From: Nocardioides furvisabuli
GTDB taxonomy: Bacteria; Actinomycetota; Actinomycetes; Propionibacteriales; Nocardioidaceae
Reading direction: 5' to 3'
Assembly (NCBI RefSeq): GCF_021083185.1
Contig: NZ_JAIGQB010000001.1
Span: 558,001 to 622,000, forward strand
DNA: 64,000 bases
Every line of letters starts with the position of its first letter. The stretch's first letter is position 1. The notes under the pieces were generated by a model. The model was not told the DNA's origin. It was given only the letters and a program-made list of their open reading frames with translations, and searched no databases. Positions 9,205 through 16,826 of this stretch are shown here, one piece after another. Both the position numbers and the translations under genes were made by a program.

Positions 9205-10854
9205 TCAGCCGGTCCCGGCGGTGAGGTCGCCGGCGTCGATGATCCGGTAGGCGTAGCCCTGCTCGGCGAGGAAGCGCTGGCGGTTCTGGGCGAAGTCGGC
9301 GTCGACGGTGTCGCGCGAGACGATCGTGTAGAAGTGCGCGCTGCGGCCCTCGGTCTTGGGTCGCAGCAGCCGCCCGAGCCGCTGGGCCTCCTCCTGCCGC
9401 GAGCCGAACGACCCGCTCACCTGGATGGCCACCTCGGCCGACGGCAGGTCGATGGAGAAGTTCGCCACCTTGCTCACCACGAGCAGGCCGATCTCGCCTG
9501 CGCGGAAGGCGTTGAAGAGCCGCTGCCGCTCCTTGACCGGCGTCTCGCCCTTGATGACCGGCGCGTCGAGCATGGCCGCGATCTCGTCGAGCTGGTCGAT
9601 GTACTGCCCGATCACCAGGGTCGGCTGCCCGGCGTGCTGGCGCACCAGGTCGCGTACGACGTCGATCTTGGCGTGGGTGCACGACGCGAGGCGGTAGCGG
9701 GTGTCCGGGTCGCTCGTGGCGTACGCCAGGCGCTCGCCGTCGGGCAGCGTCACCCGCACCTCGACGCAGTCGGCCGGCGCGATGTAGCCCTGCGCCTCGA
9801 TGTCCTTCCACGGCGCGTCGTAGCGCTTGGGCCCGATGAGGGAGAAGACCTCGCCCTCACGACCGTCCTCGCGGACCAGGGTCGCGGTGAGCCCGAGGCG
9901 CCGCCGGGCCTGCAGGTTCGCGGTCATCCGGAAGATCGGCGCGGGCAGCAGGTGCACCTCGTCGTAGACGATGAGGCCCCAGTCGCGGGCGTCGAGCAGC
10001 TCGAGGTGCGGGTAGACGCCCTTCCGCTTCGTGGTCAGCACCTGGTAGGTCGCGATGGTGACCGGACGGACCTCCTTCACCGCTCCGGAGTACTCGCCGA
10101 TCTCGTCGGCGGTGAGGGAGGTGCGCGCGACCAGCTCGTCCTTCCACTGCCGCGCGCTGACGGTGTTGGTGACCAGGATCAGCGTGGTGGCCTGCGCCTG
10201 CGCCATCGAGGCGGCGCCGACGATCGTCTTGCCCGCGCCGCAGGGGAGCACGACCACGCCCGACCCGCCGTCCCAGAAGGACTCGGCCGCCTCGCGCTGG
10301 TAGGGGCGCAGCGTCCAGCCGTCCTCGGCGAGGTCGATCGCGTGCGCCTCGCCGTCGACGTAGCCGGCGAAGTCCTCGGCCGGCCAGCCGAGCTTGAGCA
10401 GCGCCTGCTTGAGGTTGCCCCGCTCGCTGGGGTGGACGGCGACGGTGTCGGGGTCGAGCCTGGCGCCGACCATCCCGGCGACCTTCTTGGCCCGCAGCAC
10501 CTCCTCGAGGACCGGCCGGTCCACCGACGACAGCACCAGGCCGTGCACCGGGTGCTTCTCCAGCCGTAGCCGGCCGTAGCGACCCATGGTCTCGGCGACG
10601 TCGACGAGCAGCGCGTGCGGGACGGCGTACCTCGACCAGGTCAGCAGCGCGTCGACGACCTGCTCGGCGTCGTGCCCGGCGGCGCGGGCGTTCCACAGGC
10701 CCAGCGGGGTCAGGCGGTAGGTGTGGATGTGCTCGGGGGAGCGCTCGAGCTCGGCGAAGGGCGCGATCGCCTTGCGCGCCTCGGGCGCCGAGGGGTGGTC
10801 GACCTCGAGCAGGAGCGTCTTGTCCGACTGGACGATGAGGGGACCGTCGTTCAC
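9205..10854 (-). CDS. Bacterial XPB-type DNA repair helicase (SF2)
   Basis: The 549-residue protein has an N-terminal domain of about 175 residues, then the SF2 core: Q-motif region LRPYQREA (182-189), Walker A CGAGKT (205-210), DEVH box (298-301), GLTATLVRED (321-330) with the RED triad typical of XPB, and motif VI QRLGRLLRP near the C-terminus. Bacterial XPB is a 3'-5' helicase with proposed roles in repair. Its start is GTG 10854. The same strand carries the CGNR gene and a helicase-associated protein upstream, an arrangement recurrent in actinobacteria as far as I recall. Confidence 0.94.
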   Translation of the reverse strand: MNDGPLIVQSDKTLLLEVDHPSAPEARKAIAPFAELERSPEHIHTYRLTPLGLWNARAAGHDAEQVVDALLTWSRYAVPHALLVDVAETMGRYGRLRLEKHPVHGLVLSSVDRPVLEEVLRAKKVAGMVGARLDPDTVAVHPSERGNLKQALLKLGWPAEDFAGYVDGEAHAIDLAEDGWTLRPYQREAAESFWDGGSGVVVLPCGAGKTIVGAASMAQAQATTLILVTNTVSARQWKDELVARTSLTADEIGEYSGAVKEVRPVTIATYQVLTTKRKGVYPHLELLDARDWGLIVYDEVHLLPAPIFRMTANLQARRRLGLTATLVREDGREGEVFSLIGPKRYDAPWKDIEAQGYIAPADCVEVRVTLPDGERLAYATSDPDTRYRLASCTHAKIDVVRDLVRQHAGQPTLVIGQYIDQLDEIAAMLDAPVIKGETPVKERQRLFNAFRAGEIGLLVVSKVANFSIDLPSAEVAIQVSGSFGSRQEEAQRLGRLLRPKTEGRSAHFYTIVSRDTVDADFAQNRQRFLAEQGYAYRIIDAGDLTAGTG

Positions 10855-10881
10855 CCGGCGAGTCTACGGACGACGCGGGCG

Positions 10882-11409
10882 TCAGCTCGCCGACGCCGCC
10901 TTCTGCCGGGCCCGGAAGGCCGCGACGTTGGCGCGCGAGGAGCAGCGGTCGGAGCAGTAGCGGCGCGACTGGTTGGGCGAGGTGTCGACGTAGACGTGGT
11001 CGCAGCGGGCCTCCGAGCAGGTCCCCAGGCGCGTCGCGCCGAGGTCGCACACGAGGTTGGCCAGGCCCATCAGCGCCTCGCCGACGAGCAGCTCGGCGAC
11101 CGATGCCGCCCGGTTGGCGACGTGCATGTGGAGGTTGTCGGGGTCGTGGTCGGAGATCATCGGGGTCACCGGGTGCGCGGCGAGGAGGTCGTTGAGCTGG
11201 CTCACCACGAGCGGTACGTCGTCGACGTCCGAGGCCTCGAAGACGGGGCGCAGGTCGGACTGGAAGGCCTGCAGCGACGCCACGTCGCCGGGAGCCACGG
11301 ACCGGTGCAGCCACGAACGGTCCGCGAGGTGCTCGTGCAGGGCCGTCTCGTCCGCCAGGTCGGCGTTGACGAGCGAGGCGGCGCGCTCGGCGTAGCGGAT
11401 GAAGTCCAC
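10882..11409 (-). CDS. CGNR-type zinc finger protein
   Basis: The 175-residue protein has an ABATE-like N-terminal region and a C-terminal zinc finger with C131, C136, C152 and C156, followed by RANVAAFRARQ. The family name comes from a CGNR motif; here the last cysteine is followed by SSR instead of GNR. These proteins are presumed stress-response transcription factors. It starts at GTG 11409 and lies 27 bases upstream of the XPB gene, so co-transcription is likely. Confidence 0.85.
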   Translation of the reverse strand: MDFIRYAERAASLVNADLADETALHEHLADRSWLHRSVAPGDVASLQAFQSDLRPVFEASDVDDVPLVVSQLNDLLAAHPVTPMISDHDPDNLHMHVANRAASVAELLVGEALMGLANLVCDLGATRLGTCSEARCDHVYVDTSPNQSRRYCSDRCSSRANVAAFRARQKAASAS

Positions 11410-11449
11410 GTCCCGAGGTTACTCGGCGACCATCGCAGGCGCGGGGTGT

Positions 11450-13717
11450 CTATGCGCGGCGTACGCCGGTGATGCGGTGCACCGCGAACTCGCGCACGTC
11501 GTCGGCGCGGTGGTCGAAGGCCGAGAGCCGGCCGCCGTCGAGGCGCCGCGGGTCGACGACCCGCTCGCCCGTGGCGCCGTGGTTGTCGACGTAGCCGATG
11601 ACCACGGTGGTGCCCGTCTCGATGGCCTCGCGCAGCGCCGCGAGCGCCCCGGACGGGGTCGTGGCCTCGACGCTCGAGGGGCGCGAGGACTCGGCCCGGT
11701 CGCCGGCGCGGATGGCGGTCGCCACCGCCTGCACCTGCGCGGCCTGGCGGGCCTCGACCGCCCCGGCAGGACGACGCCCCCGCCGTGAGCGGGCGCGCTG
11801 GAGGTCGGGCCGGCTGACCCGGACGGTGCCGTCCGCGGCCTCCACCACGGGAGCCGCACCGAGCTCGCGGAGCCGGGGGAGCAGCACGTCTATCGGCGAG
11901 GTCGCGATCGCGACGGTGGGCGCGAGCAGGCGCAGGCCCAGCGAGCGCGCGCGCGCGTCGTGCACGAGTGCTGCCAGCGCGGCCTCGTCGTCCGCCCGCA
12001 GGAACGCCTCCGCGTGGCCCACGCGCACGCTGCCGAAGGTGCGGGCCACGTCGTCGACGAGGAACGCCAGCGGCTGCGGGACCGGAGTCTGCGACACGGA
12101 CGTCAGGAAGTCGCGGACCTCGAGCGCGGACCAGCCGGCGTCGAAGCCGCGGCGCAGGGAGCCCGAGGAGAAGCGGTAGACCGTGGCGCCGCCGCGCGAC
12201 TCGACGTCGGCGAGCAGGTGGAGCCGGCGCGCGACCTCGGTCTCGAGCGGGCCGGGGGCGACCGCGGTCAGGTCGGCCTGCAGCAGCACGTGGTCGACCG
12301 GACGGGGGAGGTGGGGCTCGAGGGCGGTGGCGGCCTCGCCGAGGTCGCCCGCGGCCACGTGCCGACCGCTCGGGGGCAGGCCTCCGGCACCGCTGACGCC
12401 AAGCACCGCGGCCTCCGTGAGTGCGGCGGCGACGAGGTCTCCGAAGACGGTCGGGCGGCGCGGCCGCAGCCAGCCGACCCGCTGGACGAGCGACGCGACG
12501 CCCGTCCCGGCGGCGAGCACCTCGCCCTCCGGCACCTCGGCCAGCACCCGCAGCGCCAGTCGCCTCGCTTCCTCCGCCAGGCCGCTGGACAGCTCGGGCG
12601 CCAGGGCGTTCCACGACTTGCCGGCCGCGTCGCGCGACCCCACGAGCGACGGGACGCGGCTGCTCGCCAGCCAGCCGCCGACCAGCCGCGCCCAGCGCCC
12701 GGCGATCGGCAGGCCCGACCACACGTCGAACTCGTCGGTCGGCAGCCACGACGGGGTGCCGTCGGCCACGGCGGCCTCGGCGATCAGTCCGGCCGACAGC
12801 GCCACCTCCACCACCAGTGCTGCGCCGGCCTCGTCGACGTGCAGCTCGCGTGCGACCGCCTTGAGGTCGCGCACCGCCAGGCCGCCGCTGCGCAGCACGC
12901 TCGGCGGCTCGACTCCCCAGTGGTCGAGCAGCAGCTCCACCCGGCGTACGACGTCGAAGGCGGCGCCCGCGGCGCTGCGGGCCACGAGCGCGGGGTCGCG
13001 CTGCGACGTGGCAAGGTCGGGCACGACGTCCACCGGCTCGGTCGTGGTGCGACCGCCCCGCAGGGCCAGCCCCACCTCGCCGGGAAGCACGACGGTGGCC
13101 CCCTCGCGGGGCACGAGCAGGCGCCTGCTGATGAGCTCCTCGGATGGCGAGCGGGCGTCGCGGGGCGCCACAGTGCGCCGCGCGGCGCCGGTCGTGCCCT
13201 CGCCGCCGTGCGCGTCGACGTGGTGCAGCAGGGCGGTCGCGGCGGGGCTGAGCTCGGCGAGCCGGGCCTCGATGTCGGCGACCGGGACCGGCTCGGGGCT
13301 CACCGGTCGCAGGCCGCTGACCGACACCGGCAGGCCCCGCATCGCATCGGCCACGCCGCTGAGGGCGCGGATGCCGCTGGGGGTCTCCCAGACCAGCGCC
13401 ACGTCGAGCAGGCGCTGCAGCGCTGCGGCACTCCGGGTGGGGTCCGCGTGCACGATCGAGATCAGCCGCTCGGAAGTGGTTTGCCCCGCCACCAGGAGGG
13501 CATCAAGCACGGAGAGCTCGAGCCGGTCCAGGCCGTCGAGGGCGCGGTGGATCGACGAGCGTGTGGCAGCCCGCGAGGCCAGCTGCGAGGAATCCTGAGG
13601 GGCGGGTGTGGCGAGATCGGGTCGGGCAGCGAGCAGCGCCACGAGTCGCTGGTCGGACCAGCCACGTAGCTGGTCGGCAAGGGTGCGTGCGGGTGTCGTC
13701 CGCCCTGAGCTGGACAT
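11450..13717 (-). CDS. Helicase-associated (helicase_C_3) and WYL-like domain protein
   Basis: The 755-residue product is of the actinobacterial helicase-associated type usually found near XPB. There is no Walker A or DEAD/DEVH box, so it is not itself a helicase. The middle part includes a conserved block RPVDHVLLQADLTAVAPGPL. The C-terminal 80 residues (GTTVVIGYVDNHGATGERVV, then DPRRLDGGRLSAFDHRADDV) resemble a WYL sensor domain, which binds nucleic acid or nucleotides in other proteins. The ATG at 13717 fits homologous N-termini (MSSSGRTTPARTLADQLRGW); upstream in-frame sequence belongs to the antisense of the PP2C gene. Function unknown; a partner of XPB is plausible. Confidence 0.85.
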   Translation of the reverse strand: MSSSGRTTPARTLADQLRGWSDQRLVALLAARPDLATPAPQDSSQLASRAATRSSIHRALDGLDRLELSVLDALLVAGQTTSERLISIVHADPTRSAAALQRLLDVALVWETPSGIRALSGVADAMRGLPVSVSGLRPVSPEPVPVADIEARLAELSPAATALLHHVDAHGGEGTTGAARRTVAPRDARSPSEELISRRLLVPREGATVVLPGEVGLALRGGRTTTEPVDVVPDLATSQRDPALVARSAAGAAFDVVRRVELLLDHWGVEPPSVLRSGGLAVRDLKAVARELHVDEAGAALVVEVALSAGLIAEAAVADGTPSWLPTDEFDVWSGLPIAGRWARLVGGWLASSRVPSLVGSRDAAGKSWNALAPELSSGLAEEARRLALRVLAEVPEGEVLAAGTGVASLVQRVGWLRPRRPTVFGDLVAAALTEAAVLGVSGAGGLPPSGRHVAAGDLGEAATALEPHLPRPVDHVLLQADLTAVAPGPLETEVARRLHLLADVESRGGATVYRFSSGSLRRGFDAGWSALEVRDFLTSVSQTPVPQPLAFLVDDVARTFGSVRVGHAEAFLRADDEAALAALVHDARARSLGLRLLAPTVAIATSPIDVLLPRLRELGAAPVVEAADGTVRVSRPDLQRARSRRGRRPAGAVEARQAAQVQAVATAIRAGDRAESSRPSSVEATTPSGALAALREAIETGTTVVIGYVDNHGATGERVVDPRRLDGGRLSAFDHRADDVREFAVHRITGVRRA

Positions 13718-13786
13718 TCCTCCTACGCTACTCGCCGGGTCGGCGTCGTCGCCCCACATCTCGACACGGGGCGAAGAGGGCCGGGC

Positions 13787-14602
13787 ATGAAGAACGTCGA
13801 TCTCCACCACGGGGCGGCCACCGACGTCGGACTGGTGCGCAAGGTCAACGAGGACTCCTACCTGGTGGCTCCGCCGATCTTCGTCGTCGCCGACGGGATG
13901 GGCGGGCACTCCGGCGGGGACGTCGCCAGCCAGATGGTCGTCGAGGAGTTCCAGCGCCTCTCCGAGGTCTACGACCCGGCCCGCGGGGCCGAGCACGTCG
14001 CAGGCGCGTTCGCTCGCGCCCAGGCCCGCATCGTCGACTTCGGCGACGCCCACCGCACGCTCCAGCCGGGCTGGCACGCCGGCACGACCGCGGTCGTCGC
14101 TGCCCTGGTCGACGACAACGGCGCAGCGAAGTGGTTGCTGGCCAACCTCGGCGACTCCCGCATCTACCGCATCACCGAGGGGCGTCTCGAGCAGATCAGC
14201 GTCGACCACTCGGTCGTGCAGGAGCTCATCGACGCCGGACGGATCACCGCGCAGGAGGCGGCCGTCCACCCGGAGCGGCACGTCATCACCCGCGCGCTCG
14301 GCAGCCCCGAGGGCATCGAGCCCGACTTCTTCCTCCTGCCCCTCGGTTCGGTCGAGCGCCTCCTGCTCTGCAGCGACGGCGTGACCGGGATGATCGAGGA
14401 CGAGGAGATCGAGGACATCCTCGAGACGATCGCCGACCCCCGCGACGCGGCCGACCGGCTGGTGCGCGCCGCGGTCGCGGCCGGTGGTCGCGACAACGCC
14501 ACGGCCGTCGTCGTCGATGTGGTGGGATTGGTCAAGGACGCCACGTACGACTCACAGCGCCAGCTGCAGAGTCTCGAATCCAAGCTGGGGGGACGATTGT
14601 GA
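13787..14602 (+). CDS. PP2C-family Ser/Thr protein phosphatase
   Basis: The 271-residue cytosolic phosphatase has all PP2C motifs: TDVGLVRKVNEDS, FVVADGMGGHSGGD, WHAGTTAV, NLGDSRIYR, SVDHSVVQELI, CSDGVTGM and GGRDNATAVVVD. Metal-binding aspartates are present in the DGMGG, SDG and RDN motifs. It would reverse the action of Ser/Thr kinases such as the one at 60.4-61.8 kb. It starts a three-gene operon with two FHA proteins; its stop overlaps the GTG of the next gene. Confidence 0.95.
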   Translation: MKNVDLHHGAATDVGLVRKVNEDSYLVAPPIFVVADGMGGHSGGDVASQMVVEEFQRLSEVYDPARGAEHVAGAFARAQARIVDFGDAHRTLQPGWHAGTTAVVAALVDDNGAAKWLLANLGDSRIYRITEGRLEQISVDHSVVQELIDAGRITAQEAAVHPERHVITRALGSPEGIEPDFFLLPLGSVERLLLCSDGVTGMIEDEEIEDILETIADPRDAADRLVRAAVAAGGRDNATAVVVDVVGLVKDATYDSQRQLQSLESKLGGRL

Positions 14603-15687
14603 GCGCAGAGCCGAGGTTCGCGGCGGGGGACTGGTACGCCGTCGCGGGCGATCGCGTGACCGTCCTGCTGCCGGGCAGCCAACGTGACCGTGTCGCGCAC
14701 CTGTGGGACCTGACCGACTCCGGCGCCGACGTCGACACCGTCCTCGACGCGCTGCTCGCCGGCGGGCTCTCCTCCCTCGACCACTTCGCGCTCGTCGCCC
14801 ACGGCGACGACGCGACGCGGCTCATCGTGCGCGGTGCCCCCACCGCCACCGTGTCCTCCCCCTCGGGCGACGACCTGGTGAGCGCGACGCCGGGCACGGC
14901 CTGGGCCGAGCGGCTGGTCACCGGTGTCACCAGCCTGCGCGTGACGCTGACCGGCGACGGCGAGGCCGACCGCGTCCTCACCCCCGGCCTGGCGCGCGTG
15001 TCGGTCGTCGAGTTCGGCGCGCCCGCTCCGACCGGCACGCCTGCCCCGGCAGCAGCGCCCGCGACGGTGGCCGTCGAGCCGGAGCCTGTCGCCCACGAGC
15101 CGGAGCCCGAGCCGCCGGTCGCCGAGCCCGAGCCGGTCGTCGAGCCCGAGCCGGCCGCAGCTGCTCCGCTGCACTTCGGCGAGCCCGACGACGACCCGAC
15201 CCCGACCGGCGAGACCCCGGTGGTCCAGGACGAGTGGTACGACCGCGACGGCCAGACGCAGGTCGGCGGCCCCGTGCCCGACTTCGACCGTCCTCCGGTC
15301 CCCGGCCAGGAGGTCGCCCCCGAGGTGGTCTCGCACCCGGTCGCGTCGCTGATCTTCTCCACCGGCGACGTGGTCGCGGTCGACCGCACCGTCCTCGTCG
15401 GCCGGGCGCCCGAGGCCCGGCGCTTCGCCTCCCACGACCAGCCCCACGTCGTGACCGTCGCGAGCCCGCAGCAGGAGATCTCCTCGACCCACCTCGAGAT
15501 CAGGCCCGGCGCCGGTGCCGACCACGGCTCCGCGATCGCCACCGACCTCGGCTCGACCAACGGCACGGTGCTGGCGCAGCCCGGCCTCGAGCCGGAGGAG
15601 CTCACCCCCGGCATCGCGGTGAGCCTGATCCCCGGCGCCGTCCTCGACCTCGGCGACGGCGTCACCATCCAGGTCACCAACGCCTGA
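14599..15687 (+). CDS. FHA domain protein with uncharacterised N-terminal module
   Basis: The 362-residue product starts at GTG 14599, overlapping the PP2C stop. Residues 1-135 form an uncharacterised module (AGDWYAVAGDRVTVLLPG at the start, later LIVRG and RLVTGVTSLRVTL). An acidic Pro/Glu linker with EPEP repeats (about 150-195) follows. A C-terminal FHA domain (about 250-360) has LVGRAPEAR, a SSTHLE segment and DLGSTNGT, the phosphothreonine-binding signature. It probably reads phosphorylation set by a kinase and removed by the adjacent PP2C. See the finding on its similarity to the FHA protein at 61.8-63.0 kb. Confidence 0.88.
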   Translation: MSAEPRFAAGDWYAVAGDRVTVLLPGSQRDRVAHLWDLTDSGADVDTVLDALLAGGLSSLDHFALVAHGDDATRLIVRGAPTATVSSPSGDDLVSATPGTAWAERLVTGVTSLRVTLTGDGEADRVLTPGLARVSVVEFGAPAPTGTPAPAAAPATVAVEPEPVAHEPEPEPPVAEPEPVVEPEPAAAAPLHFGEPDDDPTPTGETPVVQDEWYDRDGQTQVGGPVPDFDRPPVPGQEVAPEVVSHPVASLIFSTGDVVAVDRTVLVGRAPEARRFASHDQPHVVTVASPQQEISSTHLEIRPGAGADHGSAIATDLGSTNGTVLAQPGLEPEELTPGIAVSLIPGAVLDLGDGVTIQVTNA

Positions 15688-15698
15688 GCGACACAGAC

Positions 15699-16790
15699 GT
15701 GACCCAGCACCCCCACTCCCTTACCTACCCCGTCGCCCAGCTCGAGCGACGCTTCACCGCCTTCGCCGTCGACCGGCTGCTGGCCTGGAGCCTGCTCGCG
15801 GTCGTCGGCGTCGTGACGGCACTCGTCGTCGACGACGATCCCTGGGTCGTCGTCGGGACCGTCGCCGCGACCATGGTCGTGCTCTGGCTGGTCCTGGCGA
15901 TCGTGACGGGCGTCAGCGGCACCTCTCCCGGCAAGGCGGTGTCGGGCCTGCGCGTCGTGCACCACGGCACCGGCACCCCGATCGGCGTGGGCCCCGCCCT
16001 CCTCCGCTCGCTGGTGCTCGGGGTCTCCGGGCTCCCTACCTTCGGCATCGGCATCACCACCCTGGCCTGGACGGCCGTCGAGGACCGCGGACGCCAGCGT
16101 CGCGGCTGGCACGACCACCTGACCCACACCGTCGTGGTCGACGTACGCCCGGTGGCGGAGGTCGCCGACGTGGCGGACGAGGAGGAACCGCGCCACATCG
16201 TGAACCTCACCGCGATGCGTCTGATCCCCGCCCCGCCGGTCGAGACGGTCCGGACCCCCGAGCGCTCGGAGCACTCGATACGTCGCCAGCCGCTGCCGCC
16301 CGAGGTGGTCGCCGCGCCGACGGGGGCCCCCGCGCCGGCGCAGTCGCCGACCCCGATCTCACCCCCCGCGCAGCCGCAGGCCCACCGGCCACCGGCCCCG
16401 CCCCGGCAGCAGCAGCTCCCGCCGCAGCAGCCGCGGGGTCCCGCCGCGCACGCACCCGCCCGGTGGCGGGTGCACTTCGACAACGGCGAGAGCTTCGTCG
16501 TTGCCGGGCTCGCGCTCGTCGGGCGGCGTCCCGAGGCCCGCAACGGCGAGCAGGTCGCGCACCTCGTCCCGCTCACGTCCGCGGACATGTCGGTGTCGAA
16601 GACCCACGCCCAGTTCGGTCCCGCTCCCGACGGCACCATCGTGGTCATGGACCGCGGCTCGACCAACGGCACGGTGCTCGTGCGCCAGGGCGTCTCGCGC
16701 CAGCTCGCCCCGGGCAAGCCGGCCGCCCTCCTCGACGGTGACAAGGTCGTCTACGGCGACCGCGAGATGGTCATCTCGCGCGAGCGCTGA
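15699..16790 (+). CDS. RDD family membrane protein with C-terminal FHA domain
   Basis: The 363-residue product starts at GTG 15699, eleven bases after the preceding gene. The N-terminal RDD domain (about 1-150) has arginine/aspartate-containing membrane helices (ERRFTAFAVDRLLAW, helix VGTVAATMVVLWLVLAIVTG, then GTSPGKAVSGLRVV and RQRRGWHDHLTHTVVVD). A Pro/Gln-rich linker covers about 190-250. The FHA domain (about 255-360) has LVGRRPEAR, SVSKTHAQF and DRGSTNGTVL. It would bring a phospho-Thr reader to the membrane. Third gene of the PP2C-FHA-RDD operon. Confidence 0.9.
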   Translation: MTQHPHSLTYPVAQLERRFTAFAVDRLLAWSLLAVVGVVTALVVDDDPWVVVGTVAATMVVLWLVLAIVTGVSGTSPGKAVSGLRVVHHGTGTPIGVGPALLRSLVLGVSGLPTFGIGITTLAWTAVEDRGRQRRGWHDHLTHTVVVDVRPVAEVADVADEEEPRHIVNLTAMRLIPAPPVETVRTPERSEHSIRRQPLPPEVVAAPTGAPAPAQSPTPISPPAQPQAHRPPAPPRQQQLPPQQPRGPAAHAPARWRVHFDNGESFVVAGLALVGRRPEARNGEQVAHLVPLTSADMSVSKTHAQFGPAPDGTIVVMDRGSTNGTVLVRQGVSRQLAPGKPAALLDGDKVVYGDREMVISRER

Positions 16791-16812
16791 GAGCCCGACC
16801 GCGTCACCGGGT

Positions 16813-16824
16813 GCCCGGCCGGGC
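16813..16824. terminator. Short palindrome between convergent genes
   Basis: A 12-base GC palindrome (GCCCGGCCGGGC) lies in the 36-base gap between the convergent RDD-FHA and S8 protease genes. It could serve as a weak bidirectional terminator; there is no T-tract. Confidence 0.3.
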
Positions 16825-16826
16825 CG

